Shown here: piece after piece, positions 29,046 through 38,713 of the stretch
Layout of the letters: the number at the start of each line of letters is the position of its first letter
How positions within the stretch are numbered: the first letter of the stretch is position 1
Source: a bacterium
GTDB taxonomy: Bacteria; Zhuqueibacterota; Zhuqueibacteria; Zhuqueibacterales; Geothermadaptataceae
Assembly: GCA_024275575.1 (NCBI GenBank)
Contig: JAJRYV010000081.1
Coordinates: 62,001-126,000, forward strand
Length of the DNA stretch: 64,000 bases
Reading direction: 5' to 3'
The notes under the pieces: model-generated
Database searches by the model: none
What the model saw: the letters and a program-made list of their open reading frames with translations, nothing else
Told to the model about the DNA's origin: nothing
Made by a program: the position numbers and the translations under genes

Positions 29046-30011
29046 ATGGACCCCAAGCATAATAAGCAGCAAAACAAAACAGAAGACCTGAAGCAATTAA
29101 TCGCATATATAACAGGTGAAATCTCACCTGACGACGCCAATGATATCGAAAACAAACTCATACATAATCCTGAGTATTTAAAATCGTTAAGCTCGATAAT
29201 CAAGGATGAGGAATGCCAGTTGTCTGCAGCGGAAGAAGCTGAGTTTGCAGCCATGTACAAGGCACCCAAAAAGCAAGATCGCGAAACCTTTATACGAGCG
29301 GTGCTGCAAAATAGTGAACCGCCGGCCACAACCATTCGAAGAAAACTGCCGCGATTCGCCTTTGCAAAAGCAACCTGGATTTTCGCTATCGCCCTCCTCT
29401 TTGTCTTATTATTAACCCCCACTATAGTCAAATATCTACCTGACAACAATCAATTCTGCCACACATTTTTTTACGAAGCACTGCAAAATGACGCGCTTTT
29501 CTATTCCATCGATGCAAATGGGGTAGCGGATTCACCGTCAATATTGCGGGGTCCTGAAGCGGAAATCACGCAACAAATCATTTTTATGAAAAATCAGTTT
29601 ATGGTTGGTTTAGGTTATTTTCTCGACGGGAAATACAACACCGCCGGCGACCATATGAATTTTCTGCTGCAAAAACAGAAATACAGGGATGATCTCAACC
29701 AAACAACCGGCGGGCAAAAGCTCCTCAGCGATATTTATTGTTTGCACGCGCTTTCCCGTTTAAGCCTGGCACTCGATCTGAGGGATGACAGCGAGTTGTA
29801 CAAACAAAACCTCACGGCGGCTATCAGCGCCTTACAAACCGCACGGGATTATGCAAACGAAAAGCTGCCGCAGAATTCCGGCAAAGAGCTCTATTTTCTC
29901 GGCCTCGCCTATAAACTTAACGACGACGATATTTCCGCACAAGAAACCCTTTCACAAATTTCTCCGGAACAAACTTATTATAAAAAATCAAACGAAATTC
30001 TGACCCGTTGA
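29046..30011 (+). CDS. Single-pass membrane protein, probable anti-sigma partner
   Basis: A 321-residue protein. The N-terminal part is cytoplasmic and charged (DLKQLIAYITGEISPDDANDIENKL), like the start of zinc-free anti-sigma factors; one membrane helix (WIFAIALLFVLLLTPTIV) follows at about residues 94-113, and the periplasmic part is helical and TPR-like (LGLAYKLNDDDISAQETLSQI). I start at 29046 because AGGAAAG lies 4 bases upstream; an earlier ATG at 29013 has no such site. It lies 180 bp after the sigma factor gene on the same strand, and a terminator follows at once. The role as anti-sigma is inferred from position and layout. Confidence 0.7.
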   Translation: MDPKHNKQQNKTEDLKQLIAYITGEISPDDANDIENKLIHNPEYLKSLSSIIKDEECQLSAAEEAEFAAMYKAPKKQDRETFIRAVLQNSEPPATTIRRKLPRFAFAKATWIFAIALLFVLLLTPTIVKYLPDNNQFCHTFFYEALQNDALFYSIDANGVADSPSILRGPEAEITQQIIFMKNQFMVGLGYFLDGKYNTAGDHMNFLLQKQKYRDDLNQTTGGQKLLSDIYCLHALSRLSLALDLRDDSELYKQNLTAAISALQTARDYANEKLPQNSGKELYFLGLAYKLNDDDISAQETLSQISPEQTYYKKSNEILTR

Positions 30012-30037
30012 CCCTCCGTTCTCTCGGGGGATTTTTT
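30012..30037 (+). terminator. Terminator after the sigma/anti-sigma pair
   Basis: A 6-bp GC-rich stem (CCTCCG/CGGGGG, one G-T pair) with a TTCTCT loop and ATTTTTT, starting on the base after the stop codon. Confidence 0.8.
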
Positions 30038-30169
30038 CGAAACAATCTCCCGAACATCCTCAAAACTTCCTGCAACAGCACTCTCCCTGACAATTATCCT
30101 TTTCATTGATCAGAATATTTTGCACTTTATTGCAACTCATTAATTACAATGCAATAAGGATGGTATTAT

Positions 30170-30922
30170 ATGAAATTGATTTCATGGAATGTGAACGGTA
30201 TTCGCGCAGCAATGAAAAAGGGATTCCTCGAATTTTTAAAGACCTCAAATCTGGATATTTTATGTATTCAGGAGACAAAAGCACGACCGGAACAGGTCGA
30301 ATTCGACTTTGATGGATTTTATCAATTCTGGAATTCGGCGGAGAAAAAAGGTTATTCGGGAACCGCTGTTTTCACGAAAATCGAACCGCTCGACATCCGC
30401 CTGGGCATGGATGTACCTGATCATGATAACGAAGGGCGTATTATCACTCTGGAATATGAAAATTATTATCTCGTCAACGTCTACACACCCAATTCACAGC
30501 GGGGGCTGATGCGCCTGGGCTACAGAGAAAAGCAGTGGGATGTGGATTTTTTAAAGTTCGTTAAAAATCTGGAGGAGAAAAAACCGGTTGTATTTTGCGG
30601 CGATCTTAATGTCGCGCATAAAGAAATCGATCTTGCCAACCCCAAAAGCAACCGGAAAAATGCCGGGTTTACCGATGAGGAGCGCGCCGGTTTTGACAAT
30701 ATCCTCAAGGCTGGATTTATCGACACTTTGCGTGAGTTCAACCAGCAGCCGGGGCAGTATTCCTGGTGGTCCTATCGTATGAATGCACGGGCCAGGAATA
30801 TCGGCTGGCGCATCGATTATTTTTGCATTTCTGAAGTTTTGCGCCCGAAACTGCAAGATGCATTTATTCTTCCCGAAATTATGGGATCGGACCATTGTCC
30901 GGTTGGCATTATTCTCCAATAA
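30170..30922 (+). CDS. xth: Exodeoxyribonuclease III
   Basis: A 250-residue AP endonuclease and 3'-5' exonuclease for base-excision repair. The motifs are complete: metal-binding WNVNGIRA (residues 6-13), IQETK with the metal Glu, the catalytic Tyr region [26 protein letters not shown] with Asp/Asn, and the C-terminal SDHCPV with the catalytic His. It stands alone, and its stop codon lies in a 9-bp palindrome. Confidence 0.95.
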   Translation: MKLISWNVNGIRAAMKKGFLEFLKTSNLDILCIQETKARPEQVEFDFDGFYQFWNSAEKKGYSGTAVFTKIEPLDIRLGMDVPDHDNEGRIITLEYENYYLVNVYTPNSQRGLMRLGYREKQWDVDFLKFVKNLEEKKPVVFCGDLNVAHKEIDLANPKSNRKNAGFTDEERAGFDNILKAGFIDTLREFNQQPGQYSWWSYRMNARARNIGWRIDYFCISEVLRPKLQDAFILPEIMGSDHCPVGIILQ

Positions 30923-30958
30923 ATCCCGCAAATCTACTCCACATAAGGTGGGATTTAT
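30919..30958. repeat. Hairpin repeat overlapping the xth stop codon
   Basis: ATAAATCCC and GGGATTTAT form a perfect 9-bp stem. The GGTGGGATT arm resembles the dispersed repeats at 28085 and 41628. There is no T run, so it is not a typical terminator. Confidence 0.6.
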
Positions 30959-31069
30959 GCACTTATCAATCTCCAACGCGCCGCAGTCCACCCTCCTGAA
31001 CTTGCTTCAGATAAACTTCGGGCAGGGGCGCAAACCGATGCAAAATATACTTTTTCGCGGGGATGGATT

Positions 31070-32803
31070 TCAGAAGGAATTGGTCAGTCTGACGTGGACC
31101 TTGCCCTGTGAAAGGCCGTCGCCGCGACCGAGGCCGTAATCCAGTCCCACAATGCCCAGGCGGGTTTCCATGCGCACGCCTAATCCAACGCTGCCAAGCG
31201 TCTGCTCGAAAATGCCTGTAGTTTTTTTCTGATAAACATAACCGGCGTCGTAAAAAATGAAAGCACGACTGCGTGACGCCAATAAATAGCGATACTCCAG
31301 ATTGAGCCAGGCGATGCGCTGGCCCCGGAATTGTTCCTCGCGATAGCCGCGCAGGGAACGGGCGCCGCCAAGCCGGTACTGATCGGCAAAATCAATCCGG
31401 ATTTCATCGCTGGTGATATGTCGCCAATGCATGGCGGCATGAAACACCTGAAAGCGCCGGAGCGGCAAAGCCCAGCGCACATCAACAGATAATTTTTGTT
31501 GCCGGAATCGGCTCACCGCATCTTTTCGCACCGATTCGATCATCGTCGCGTAAAACACCCCACGACGTGGATTATATTGATCATCCATCGTATCGACCTG
31601 CAAACCGAATCCTGCTGCAATGGCCGTACTTTTTTCAATATTAAAAATGGTTTGCCCCGCCAAATCGGGATTGATGCTCTTGCGCCACAACCTGCCGGTA
31701 AAATGAAGAATCCGGCGTAGGGGCAAATCTGCTTCCAGATTAAACCGGCGCTCAACGTAGAGTGTATCCTGGATGAGCTGCTCGAATCCGCCGCTGACAT
31801 GCAGTGGAAGCTTGAAAATCCACGGCTCGCGGTAATGAAGCGCCAGTTCCTGCGCATCGCGGTTGCGTTTTTCCCAGCGTGCAGAAATTTGTCGCCCGCT
31901 ACCCAAAAGGTTGCCAAATCGCAGATCGATGATGCCGGTCAGATATCCTGACCGACCGTCACTTCCCGGATTATAGCCGGCCACACCATTAAACGCATTG
32001 GTATTGCCTTCGCGGACGTCGATTTGCAGCAGAGCTTTTTCATTCTCATAAAACAATTGCGGTTTGCCAACTGTTGAAAAAATACCGAGTCGGTTGAGAT
32101 TATCCTGTGCGGTTTTAATCCGCGATGCCCGGTAGATATCACCTTTTTTCAGCCCAAGCTGTCGCCGGATCACTCTTTCCTTGGTCAACGTATTACCGCT
32201 GATGCCAATGGAATCGAGACGAATGAGCGGGCCGGGTTCGATCAGCAATCCGGCGCTTATCTCTGTTTCCCACGAATTCAGCCGGGCCAGGCGCAAGCTG
32301 TCAAAAACGAGCTGGGCAAAAGGATAGCCGTTTTCAGCAAAATCGGCGAGAAATTCCGGCAATTCGGTGACAAGATGATTGATCGGTATCGTGTCCGAAA
32401 ATCGCTTGCGCCAGGCTTTTTGCAGGTTTTGCGGCATCGATCCGGGACGTACATGCATGTCGGCAAATCGTACTCCTGTATCGATAAATATAAACCAGCG
32501 CTGGGCCGGTGTCGCCCTTTTTTCAAGAGTATCGATAGTGGCAAAATAATAGCCCTGCTGGGTAAACCATGTTAAAATTTTCTGTGCCAACTCCGCTGCC
32601 GGGTCCGTCGTTTTTGCCTCGCGCATTTTCATGCCCAAAGCCCGTAGCAAATTCACGACGCTGCCGCCGTTTTTCAGACGGATATCGACGGTGATCGCTC
32701 CCGAATCGGCTGGCACCAATCCCATACCGCTGCCCATCGCCGGGCACAAAAGCAAAAAACTGGCGCTAAAAAGCAAAACGAAAATATATCTTTTATCCTT
32801 CAA
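31070..32803 (-). CDS. Omp85-family outer-membrane protein (TamA/BamA-like)
   Basis: A 577-residue exported protein. Residues about 30-280 form POTRA-like repeats (the clearest being RLDSIGISGNTLTKERVI...RIKTAQDNLNRLGIF), and the rest is a 16-strand-type barrel with the Omp85 lid-lock motif SLRGYREE (near residue 482) and an aromatic end (NSF). Such proteins fold barrels or move proteins across the outer membrane. Its length and few POTRAs set it apart from the housekeeping BamA, which suggests a dedicated role. It starts 17 bp after the SprA-like gene, so both are in one operon. Confidence 0.86.
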   Translation of the reverse strand: MKDKRYIFVLLFSASFLLLCPAMGSGMGLVPADSGAITVDIRLKNGGSVVNLLRALGMKMREAKTTDPAAELAQKILTWFTQQGYYFATIDTLEKRATPAQRWFIFIDTGVRFADMHVRPGSMPQNLQKAWRKRFSDTIPINHLVTELPEFLADFAENGYPFAQLVFDSLRLARLNSWETEISAGLLIEPGPLIRLDSIGISGNTLTKERVIRRQLGLKKGDIYRASRIKTAQDNLNRLGIFSTVGKPQLFYENEKALLQIDVREGNTNAFNGVAGYNPGSDGRSGYLTGIIDLRFGNLLGSGRQISARWEKRNRDAQELALHYREPWIFKLPLHVSGGFEQLIQDTLYVERRFNLEADLPLRRILHFTGRLWRKSINPDLAGQTIFNIEKSTAIAAGFGLQVDTMDDQYNPRRGVFYATMIESVRKDAVSRFRQQKLSVDVRWALPLRRFQVFHAAMHWRHITSDEIRIDFADQYRLGGARSLRGYREEQFRGQRIAWLNLEYRYLLASRSRAFIFYDAGYVYQKKTTGIFEQTLGSVGLGVRMETRLGIVGLDYGLGRGDGLSQGKVHVRLTNSF

Positions 32804-32820
32804 ACTTTCAACCCTCTCAC

Positions 32821-35800
32821 CTAAAAATATGCCCGTAGCTCAACTTTTGCCAGATGGATCGTGCTCTCGCGCTGCGGCTCTTGCCTGCCCTGATAGCTCA
32901 CCGAAGTATTGAGATTTGTCGACATGCGGTATTCAAAAGCAATATTCCAGCGGAACGATTTGCCCAGCCGGTTTCCCTGCGCCAGTTCGTAAGGAATAAT
33001 GCGTGAGCTTTCATTGGCGCTCACATCCGTCAATTCGAAATCGGCGCGCAGGCGGCCGCGACCGTGGAAAGAATATGTTGTGCGTGGTTTAAAAGTCAAT
33101 TGCTGCACTTTTGTCGCCGGCGAATAGGCTTTATCGATATCGCTGCCGAATACCGAACGCAATGCCAGTTCAAATTGATTTTTCGGGCGAAATGATAAAT
33201 CCGCGATGAAACGCAAACCACGGATGAAGCGATCCGGCCGTGAATCACGGGCAAAGGTTTTATCTTCGATGCTGCGAATGATTTCGAAACGGCCGCTGAG
33301 TTTGCGTGCAGGATTGATGTTCAAACGCCATTCATGGCGAATTTGCCATCGTTTCTGCTCATCGTTGAGAAATTGATTATTGATGTTTTTACTGGAAATC
33401 AGCCGGTAGCGCAAAGAAAAATCCCGTCGTTTGCCGAAAAGAGTGATATCCTGCCGCAATTCCATGGCGCCGAAAAGGGTGGTTGCAGGTTTTTGAAATT
33501 GGGCCAAATTAAGCAAATAAATCTGCCGAACATCGGTTTCCTGCGTTTTTTCGTCGATGCGCAAAAAAGTCTCGCTGCCGATATTGCGCAGAATTTTCGT
33601 TAGAAACGACCTCTTTTTTTTCTTCCGGCCAAAGGCCTTGTGTGGATCGAAACGAATATTGAACCGGCTTTTCAGCTCAACGACGGGAATAAACTCATCC
33701 GTCGGCAGCAGGCGTAAAATATAATCGCCGAATGGATCGGAGATATATTCATCGAGGGTGGCTTCGTAGCGGTAATTTCCTTCGCCGTCTTTTACTTTAA
33801 AATAAACACGTTCCTGTCTGCCTACTTGCGTATTGCTGATGCGGTACTGCGCATCGAGCCGCAGCGCCTTACGCCAATGGTTACTGCCAATTTTGATTTC
33901 CGCCAGATTGGTTCGGCTGTCCGGTGTGCTTTCGGCGGCATAATTGCGGCGACGGTGGATATAGGAAGCGGAAAAATGAAAACGGCGGATATTTTTGCTG
34001 GCGAGATTAAAACGGCTCGTTTTTGCCACACTCAAACGTTGGAAAGCGCCGGCGAAGCGATCGTCGTCTTCACGCTGTGCAAACTGAATTTCAGCAGTTA
34101 GTTTATTCAATTTTACTAATCCGAGGCCGGCAATCAGTTCGGTAAAACGGAAACCGGAACGCAGACTATCGGCCAATGGCTGTTCTTTTTTAACTTCATT
34201 TTCAAAAGCAAACATGGGCTGCAGAAAACCAAAGCGACGGCGAATATCGCCTTTTTGCCGCAGCCAGTCATTTGCCTCCGTCCTTTTTGTTTCGGTTTTT
34301 TTGATACGTTCAACACGATAATCAAGCTCGACAAAACGTGGCGTACGCCAATTTGTGCTGGCGGTGATTTTTTTAGATTTAAGGCCGTATCCCGGTTTTT
34401 CGAGCAAGCCGGCAGTGGCAAAAAACTGCACCGAGGGAACCGGCGCATACTGCAATTGAGTTTCGCTTATGATTTCGTCGCCGCCACGGCCTGCGGTGTT
34501 TATATCCCACCGACGTCTAAATTCAATTTCATCGGCACGGTCGATATCGCGATATTTTTTGGCGCGGAAGCGGCGTTTTATCTGCAAACTGCCTTTGCCC
34601 AGGTTCCAGCCTCTTAGTTTCATGCTTTCCGGAGCGGCCTGCAGAGTTAAATAATAGGCGTGACCGTTGTTGTCTTCATCATCTTTTGCCGAATAAAGAT
34701 TCTCATCGAGATTGCTCAACGCCCATTCAGCGCTGATTTTCACCGTCTTTGCTGCCTGAAAATCCAGCCGTATATCAGCGATATCGTGTTTCCGCGCCCG
34801 TGGTAATAATACAACCGGCGCATATCGTCCCGCACCTGCCCCGACGAAAATATAGTTGCCGAATCCCTGATAGTTATAGCTGCCCTCTCCCGGACCGAGA
34901 TCGCTAAAACGAACCTGATAATCGCCGGAATTGATTCCCACAAACACGTAGACCGAATCCTGCAAAACATAACTGCCTTTATCTGCCCCGACGAAAGCAG
35001 CCCCTTCGACCAAAGCGCGGCTATCACCCGCGTTTCGCAAAGCCGCGCGGATGTCTTCTGTTAGCGACAGACCCAGCGGGTTGCCTGCGTCATCTTTTTC
35101 GCGCAAGAGTGTGGTTCGTAATTGCAATTTATCGGATAAAAGCCGGGTGCCGGCCTGCAGGCCGTACAGGCTACGCTGAAATTGTTCATCAGAATATTGA
35201 AAATCGACGATGATGCGGGAATCCGCGGTGATGAGCCTTTTGCGGGTAAACAGGATTTCACCGTTGCCGTATTCCATCACATAATCATTGTTTTCGCCGC
35301 GCACCATGGGGGTGCCATCGAGCCAGACGCGCTCGGTGCCGGCAAGTACCAGAATGTCGATTTGTCCGCGATCGCCAGTGAGTTGGTACGGCCCCTGGTT
35401 CCCTTCGATGCCCTGAAATCTTTGAGTGCGATATTTGCCTTTTGAAACCGCGCCGGAAAGCGTGATGCGGCTCTTTTCTCCGGGGAAAACCGTGGCCATG
35501 GCGCCCTGAAGTTTGCGCTGATATCGGGTAAATTCCGTGCCGGCAAAGTTGAGTTCATAATCCCCCAGCGTGGTTTCAAACTGCTTTGATTTAAGCTGGA
35601 TAAAAACCTTGTCGATCTCCTGCAGCGTTTGTGTATTGCCTTCCGGCTGAATGGGTGTGTTTTGATCCGTCAATGCAGCGACCAGCTCGACGCCGGGCGC
35701 CACTTCGCCGTTGACCTGTAAACGTAACCCCGAATCCACTTTCAACCCCTGATTCGAACCGAGAGAGAGGCCACGCACCAGACTGCCGCTTTTGCGCAAG

Positions 35801-36258
35801 TCAGCGGTATAACCTTCTGATGCATGTGCAATCTGCGGCAGTAGAGCCGGGCTGTGGGGGCGGTTGGTTTGCAGAGAATCATTTTTTCCCCGGGGAATCA
35901 GCAAGCGGTAAGTTTTGTTCAGCGGCAGCAGCAGGCGTTGATAAGCGATAAAAATAGAATCACCTGTTTGAAATTGTAAATCAGGAAAAAGAAGCTGTGA
36001 ATGCAAATAATCGAGCTGGTAATCGCGAAAGCGCTGTAAATGTCTGCCGTGTAATGCGACACTGTCGCTACCAGCGATGATAAATGAATCCGGCAGGGCG
36101 ATGCTGTGGGCTGAATCTGAAAAAACGTGATAAAATGAAACCTGAAAATTATTTTTCGGTGGGGAAATTACCTGAGCATTGGAAACTGAAATTCCAAAAA
36201 GCAGCAAGGAAGATGCAACGTGTATAAAGGGGTGATTTTTTTTTACGAAACTGATCAC
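32821..36258 (-). CDS. Giant SprA-like outer-membrane beta-barrel protein
   Basis: A 1145-residue exported protein ending in an aromatic residue (RAYF), with long alternating beta-strand segments over most of its length. A block at residues about 155-245 (RKSGSLVRGLSLGSNQGL, then VAALTDQNTPIQPEG, then DKVFIQL and TTLGDYELNF) resembles the conserved segment of SprA, the type IX secretion barrel, and related proteins in Bacteroidota and Chlorobi. SprA proper is about twice as long, so this is a relative and not necessarily the translocon. It sits between an NHL-propeller gene (30 bp upstream) and an Omp85 gene (17 bp downstream). Confidence 0.72.
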   Translation of the reverse strand: MISFVKKNHPFIHVASSLLLFGISVSNAQVISPPKNNFQVSFYHVFSDSAHSIALPDSFIIAGSDSVALHGRHLQRFRDYQLDYLHSQLLFPDLQFQTGDSIFIAYQRLLLPLNKTYRLLIPRGKNDSLQTNRPHSPALLPQIAHASEGYTADLRKSGSLVRGLSLGSNQGLKVDSGLRLQVNGEVAPGVELVAALTDQNTPIQPEGNTQTLQEIDKVFIQLKSKQFETTLGDYELNFAGTEFTRYQRKLQGAMATVFPGEKSRITLSGAVSKGKYRTQRFQGIEGNQGPYQLTGDRGQIDILVLAGTERVWLDGTPMVRGENNDYVMEYGNGEILFTRKRLITADSRIIVDFQYSDEQFQRSLYGLQAGTRLLSDKLQLRTTLLREKDDAGNPLGLSLTEDIRAALRNAGDSRALVEGAAFVGADKGSYVLQDSVYVFVGINSGDYQVRFSDLGPGEGSYNYQGFGNYIFVGAGAGRYAPVVLLPRARKHDIADIRLDFQAAKTVKISAEWALSNLDENLYSAKDDEDNNGHAYYLTLQAAPESMKLRGWNLGKGSLQIKRRFRAKKYRDIDRADEIEFRRRWDINTAGRGGDEIISETQLQYAPVPSVQFFATAGLLEKPGYGLKSKKITASTNWRTPRFVELDYRVERIKKTETKRTEANDWLRQKGDIRRRFGFLQPMFAFENEVKKEQPLADSLRSGFRFTELIAGLGLVKLNKLTAEIQFAQREDDDRFAGAFQRLSVAKTSRFNLASKNIRRFHFSASYIHRRRNYAAESTPDSRTNLAEIKIGSNHWRKALRLDAQYRISNTQVGRQERVYFKVKDGEGNYRYEATLDEYISDPFGDYILRLLPTDEFIPVVELKSRFNIRFDPHKAFGRKKKKRSFLTKILRNIGSETFLRIDEKTQETDVRQIYLLNLAQFQKPATTLFGAMELRQDITLFGKRRDFSLRYRLISSKNINNQFLNDEQKRWQIRHEWRLNINPARKLSGRFEIIRSIEDKTFARDSRPDRFIRGLRFIADLSFRPKNQFELALRSVFGSDIDKAYSPATKVQQLTFKPRTTYSFHGRGRLRADFELTDVSANESSRIIPYELAQGNRLGKSFRWNIAFEYRMSTNLNTSVSYQGRQEPQRESTIHLAKVELRAYF

Positions 36259-36288
36259 ACTGGGATTACTCTTTTCCTGAATTTGAAA

Positions 36289-37215
36289 TCATTGGTCGTC
36301 CGTTGTCACAGTATACACATCGATTCGCCGGTTGGTATCGTTTAAGATGTATAAACGGTTCTTACTGGTACACAAATCCGTGATTCGTTGCATGCTGCTT
36401 TTTTCCGCTGCCGGGAGAGGATTAAAATGAAAACGCAATGCGCCGTTTGTTGCTGCGATCGTGATTGAATTATTCTGGCCGTCTAACAGAAAAATGTGCT
36501 TTCCCAGGCAAGCAATAGTGACCGGGTTGGACAGAAATTGAAATTCAAATGCCTGCAAAAAGTTCCCGTAGTAATCGAATTTCATGATACTCTTGCGTTG
36601 CTGATCAGCGACGAATATTTCATTATCATCGCTGATGCACAGGGCGACCGGCTCTTCAAGTTGCCCGGCGCCTTCGTCAAAATCACCGAAAGTCAAGGTG
36701 ACATTGCCCTGTTCATCGAATTGCATGATACGGTTGAGCTCCGTTTCGATAATGAATAAATCTCCAAAATTTGCCCAGGCAAGAGCCACGGGAAAGGAAA
36801 ACTGATCACTTGCCGGCTCGATTTCTTCTCCGATGATGGCGGTGACAAAATTCAAATTGCGATCGAAGCGTTGAATGCGGGAGTTATTATAATCGGCGAC
36901 AAAAACATCGAGAGAGTTCTCAGCCCAGATATCCCGCGGCTGGTCGAATTGCTCCTTTTCCCAGCCGAAACCACCGACTTCCTTTAATAAAATGCCGGCG
37001 CTATCGCAGAGCAAAACACGGTTCAATCCGCTATCGATTAAATAAATTTTATTCTCCGAACTGACTGATAGCCCCTGCATCAGTGAAGCGGTTTCGGGAT
37101 ATAAACGTGAAATATCAATTTGATGGTGAAATTTGACCTGTAAATCCTGTCCGGGAAGTGGTGTAAATAAATTGGTGATGATAATTTGAGTGAAAATCAG
37201 CATTGTTTTGCGCAT
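36289..37215 (-). CDS. Exported NHL-repeat beta-propeller protein
   Basis: A 308-residue protein with a signal peptide (to about residue 22) and six NHL-type repeats, for example the pieces ADYNNSRIQRFDRNL and ADQQRKSIMKFDYYG. NHL propellers are binding platforms; no catalytic motif is seen. It is the first gene of the three-gene outer-membrane operon and would work in the periplasm or at the cell surface. The frr terminator lies upstream, so the operon has its own promoter. Confidence 0.82.
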   Translation of the reverse strand: MRKTMLIFTQIIITNLFTPLPGQDLQVKFHHQIDISRLYPETASLMQGLSVSSENKIYLIDSGLNRVLLCDSAGILLKEVGGFGWEKEQFDQPRDIWAENSLDVFVADYNNSRIQRFDRNLNFVTAIIGEEIEPASDQFSFPVALAWANFGDLFIIETELNRIMQFDEQGNVTLTFGDFDEGAGQLEEPVALCISDDNEIFVADQQRKSIMKFDYYGNFLQAFEFQFLSNPVTIACLGKHIFLLDGQNNSITIAATNGALRFHFNPLPAAEKSSMQRITDLCTSKNRLYILNDTNRRIDVYTVTTDDQ

Positions 37216-37278
37216 TTTTTACTCCGGCGAGAGAGGAAAGAATTTTTCCAAACTTGCATCATATGGCGGATTTGCAAA

Positions 37279-37314
37279 CAAAAAAAGCCTGTAAACGCGA
37301 TATTTACAGGCTTT
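37279..37314 (-). terminator. Terminator of the rpsB-tsf-pyrH-frr operon
   Basis: On the minus strand a perfect 12-bp stem (AAAGCCTGTAAA / TTTACAGGCTTT) with a 7-base loop is followed by a T run, 18 bases after frr. Confidence 0.92.
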
Positions 37315-37332
37315 GAATATGTTCAAAAAAAA

Positions 37333-37893
37333 TCATACTTCCATGATTTCAGTTTCTTTATGTTTGAGGATTTCATCAATCTGTTTGATGTGCTTATCGG
37401 TAGCTTCCTGAATTTCATTGAGATGATTGTGCACTTCATCCTCCGACATATCATGGTCTTTTTCCAGCTTTTTGTACTGATCATTGCCATCGCGGCGGAT
37501 ATTGCGGATGGCGACGCGTCCATCTTCGACGATTTTCCGGCAGAGCTTAACCAGTTCTGTTCGGCGTTCTTCATTGAGCGGCGGCAGGGGGACACGGATA
37601 ACAGTACCGTCATTTGAAGGGTTGAGACCAAGGTCTGCCTTCATAATTGCTTTCTCGATCTCGCCCATCAGGCCTTTATCCCAGGGCTGAACGACAATCA
37701 GACGGGCGTCCGGGGTGTTGACAGATGCGATCTGATTTAACGGCATTTTACTGCCGTAAGCTTCAACCCGAACGGGATCAAGCAGTGCGGGAGTCGCTTT
37801 TCCGGAACGAATTTTTGACAGCTCACTGCGAATGGCCTCGACAGTTTTATTCATCCGCTCATTCACGTCTTTAACGATTTCGTGCATTTTCAT
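37333..37893 (-). CDS. frr: Ribosome recycling factor
   Basis: A 186-residue protein that releases ribosomes from mRNA after termination, with EF-G. Signatures are RSELSKIRSGKATPALLDPVRVEAYG near the start, PWDKGLMGEIEKAI and LNEERRTELVKLCRK. Start and length are normal. It follows pyrH by a single base, as in the classic rpsB-tsf-pyrH-frr order. Confidence 0.97.
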   Translation of the reverse strand: MKMHEIVKDVNERMNKTVEAIRSELSKIRSGKATPALLDPVRVEAYGSKMPLNQIASVNTPDARLIVVQPWDKGLMGEIEKAIMKADLGLNPSNDGTVIRVPLPPLNEERRTELVKLCRKIVEDGRVAIRNIRRDGNDQYKKLEKDHDMSEDEVHNHLNEIQEATDKHIKQIDEILKHKETEIMEV

Positions 37894-37894
37894 A

Positions 37895-38614
37895 TCAGCT
37901 TCCCGTAATTAGAGTTCCGATTTTCTCGCCGAGAATCGCCCGGCGCAGATTACCTGATTTTTTCATATTGAGAACGATAATAGGTAAGTTGTTGTCCATA
38001 CACAAAGTTGCCGCAGTTGAATCCATGACCTTTAAACCATCTTTAATGAGATCGATAAATGTCAAATACTCATATTTTTTAGCTTCAGGATTTGTCATCG
38101 GATCAGCATCATAGACGCCGTCGACTTTTGTGGCTTTTAAAATTACATCGGCCTGAATTTCAACCGCGCGTAGCGCTGCGGCGGTATCGGTGGTAAAATA
38201 AGGATTTCCGGTACCGGATGCAAATATGACGACACGGCCTTTTTCGAGATGGCGGACAGCGCGGCGACGAATGAACGGTTCGGCCAGTTCGGCCATTTTG
38301 ATAGCGGTCTGTACGCGAGTGTAAACATTGTGGCGTTCGAGATAGTCCTGCATCGCCAGCGAATTGATGACGGTTGCCAGCATACCCATGTAATCAGCTT
38401 GCACCCGGTCCATGCCGCGAGCGCTGGCTGAGAGACCACGGAAAATATTGCCACCGCCAATGACAACGCCCAATTCTGTGCCCAGTTCGCGAATAGATTT
38501 GATTTCCTGTGCTACTGCATCGACAATTTGTGGGTCGATTCCCAGACCCTGGGTGCCCATCAGGGCTTCTCCGCTTAATTTCAGAAGGACACGTTTGTAT
38601 TTGAGTTCTGACAT
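37895..38614 (-). CDS. pyrH: UMP kinase
   Basis: A 239-residue amino-acid-kinase-fold enzyme that makes UDP from UMP. The phosphate loop KLSGEALMG, the nucleotide segment [11 protein letters not shown] and [13 protein letters not shown] are present. It is bacterial-type UMP kinase, usually allosterically controlled by GTP and UTP. It sits between tsf and frr. Confidence 0.97.
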   Translation of the reverse strand: MSELKYKRVLLKLSGEALMGTQGLGIDPQIVDAVAQEIKSIRELGTELGVVIGGGNIFRGLSASARGMDRVQADYMGMLATVINSLAMQDYLERHNVYTRVQTAIKMAELAEPFIRRRAVRHLEKGRVVIFASGTGNPYFTTDTAAALRAVEIQADVILKATKVDGVYDADPMTNPEAKKYEYLTFIDLIKDGLKVMDSTAATLCMDNNLPIIVLNMKKSGNLRRAILGEKIGTLITGS

Positions 38615-38713
38615 AGAATCAGGCAGGCTTCACTTTCTATATTTGATGTGCGGCCATATGCCGGCAGACCGCTCCCGATCTGCCGGTTGTGAATTCGGGG
38701 ACTAATACTGCGC

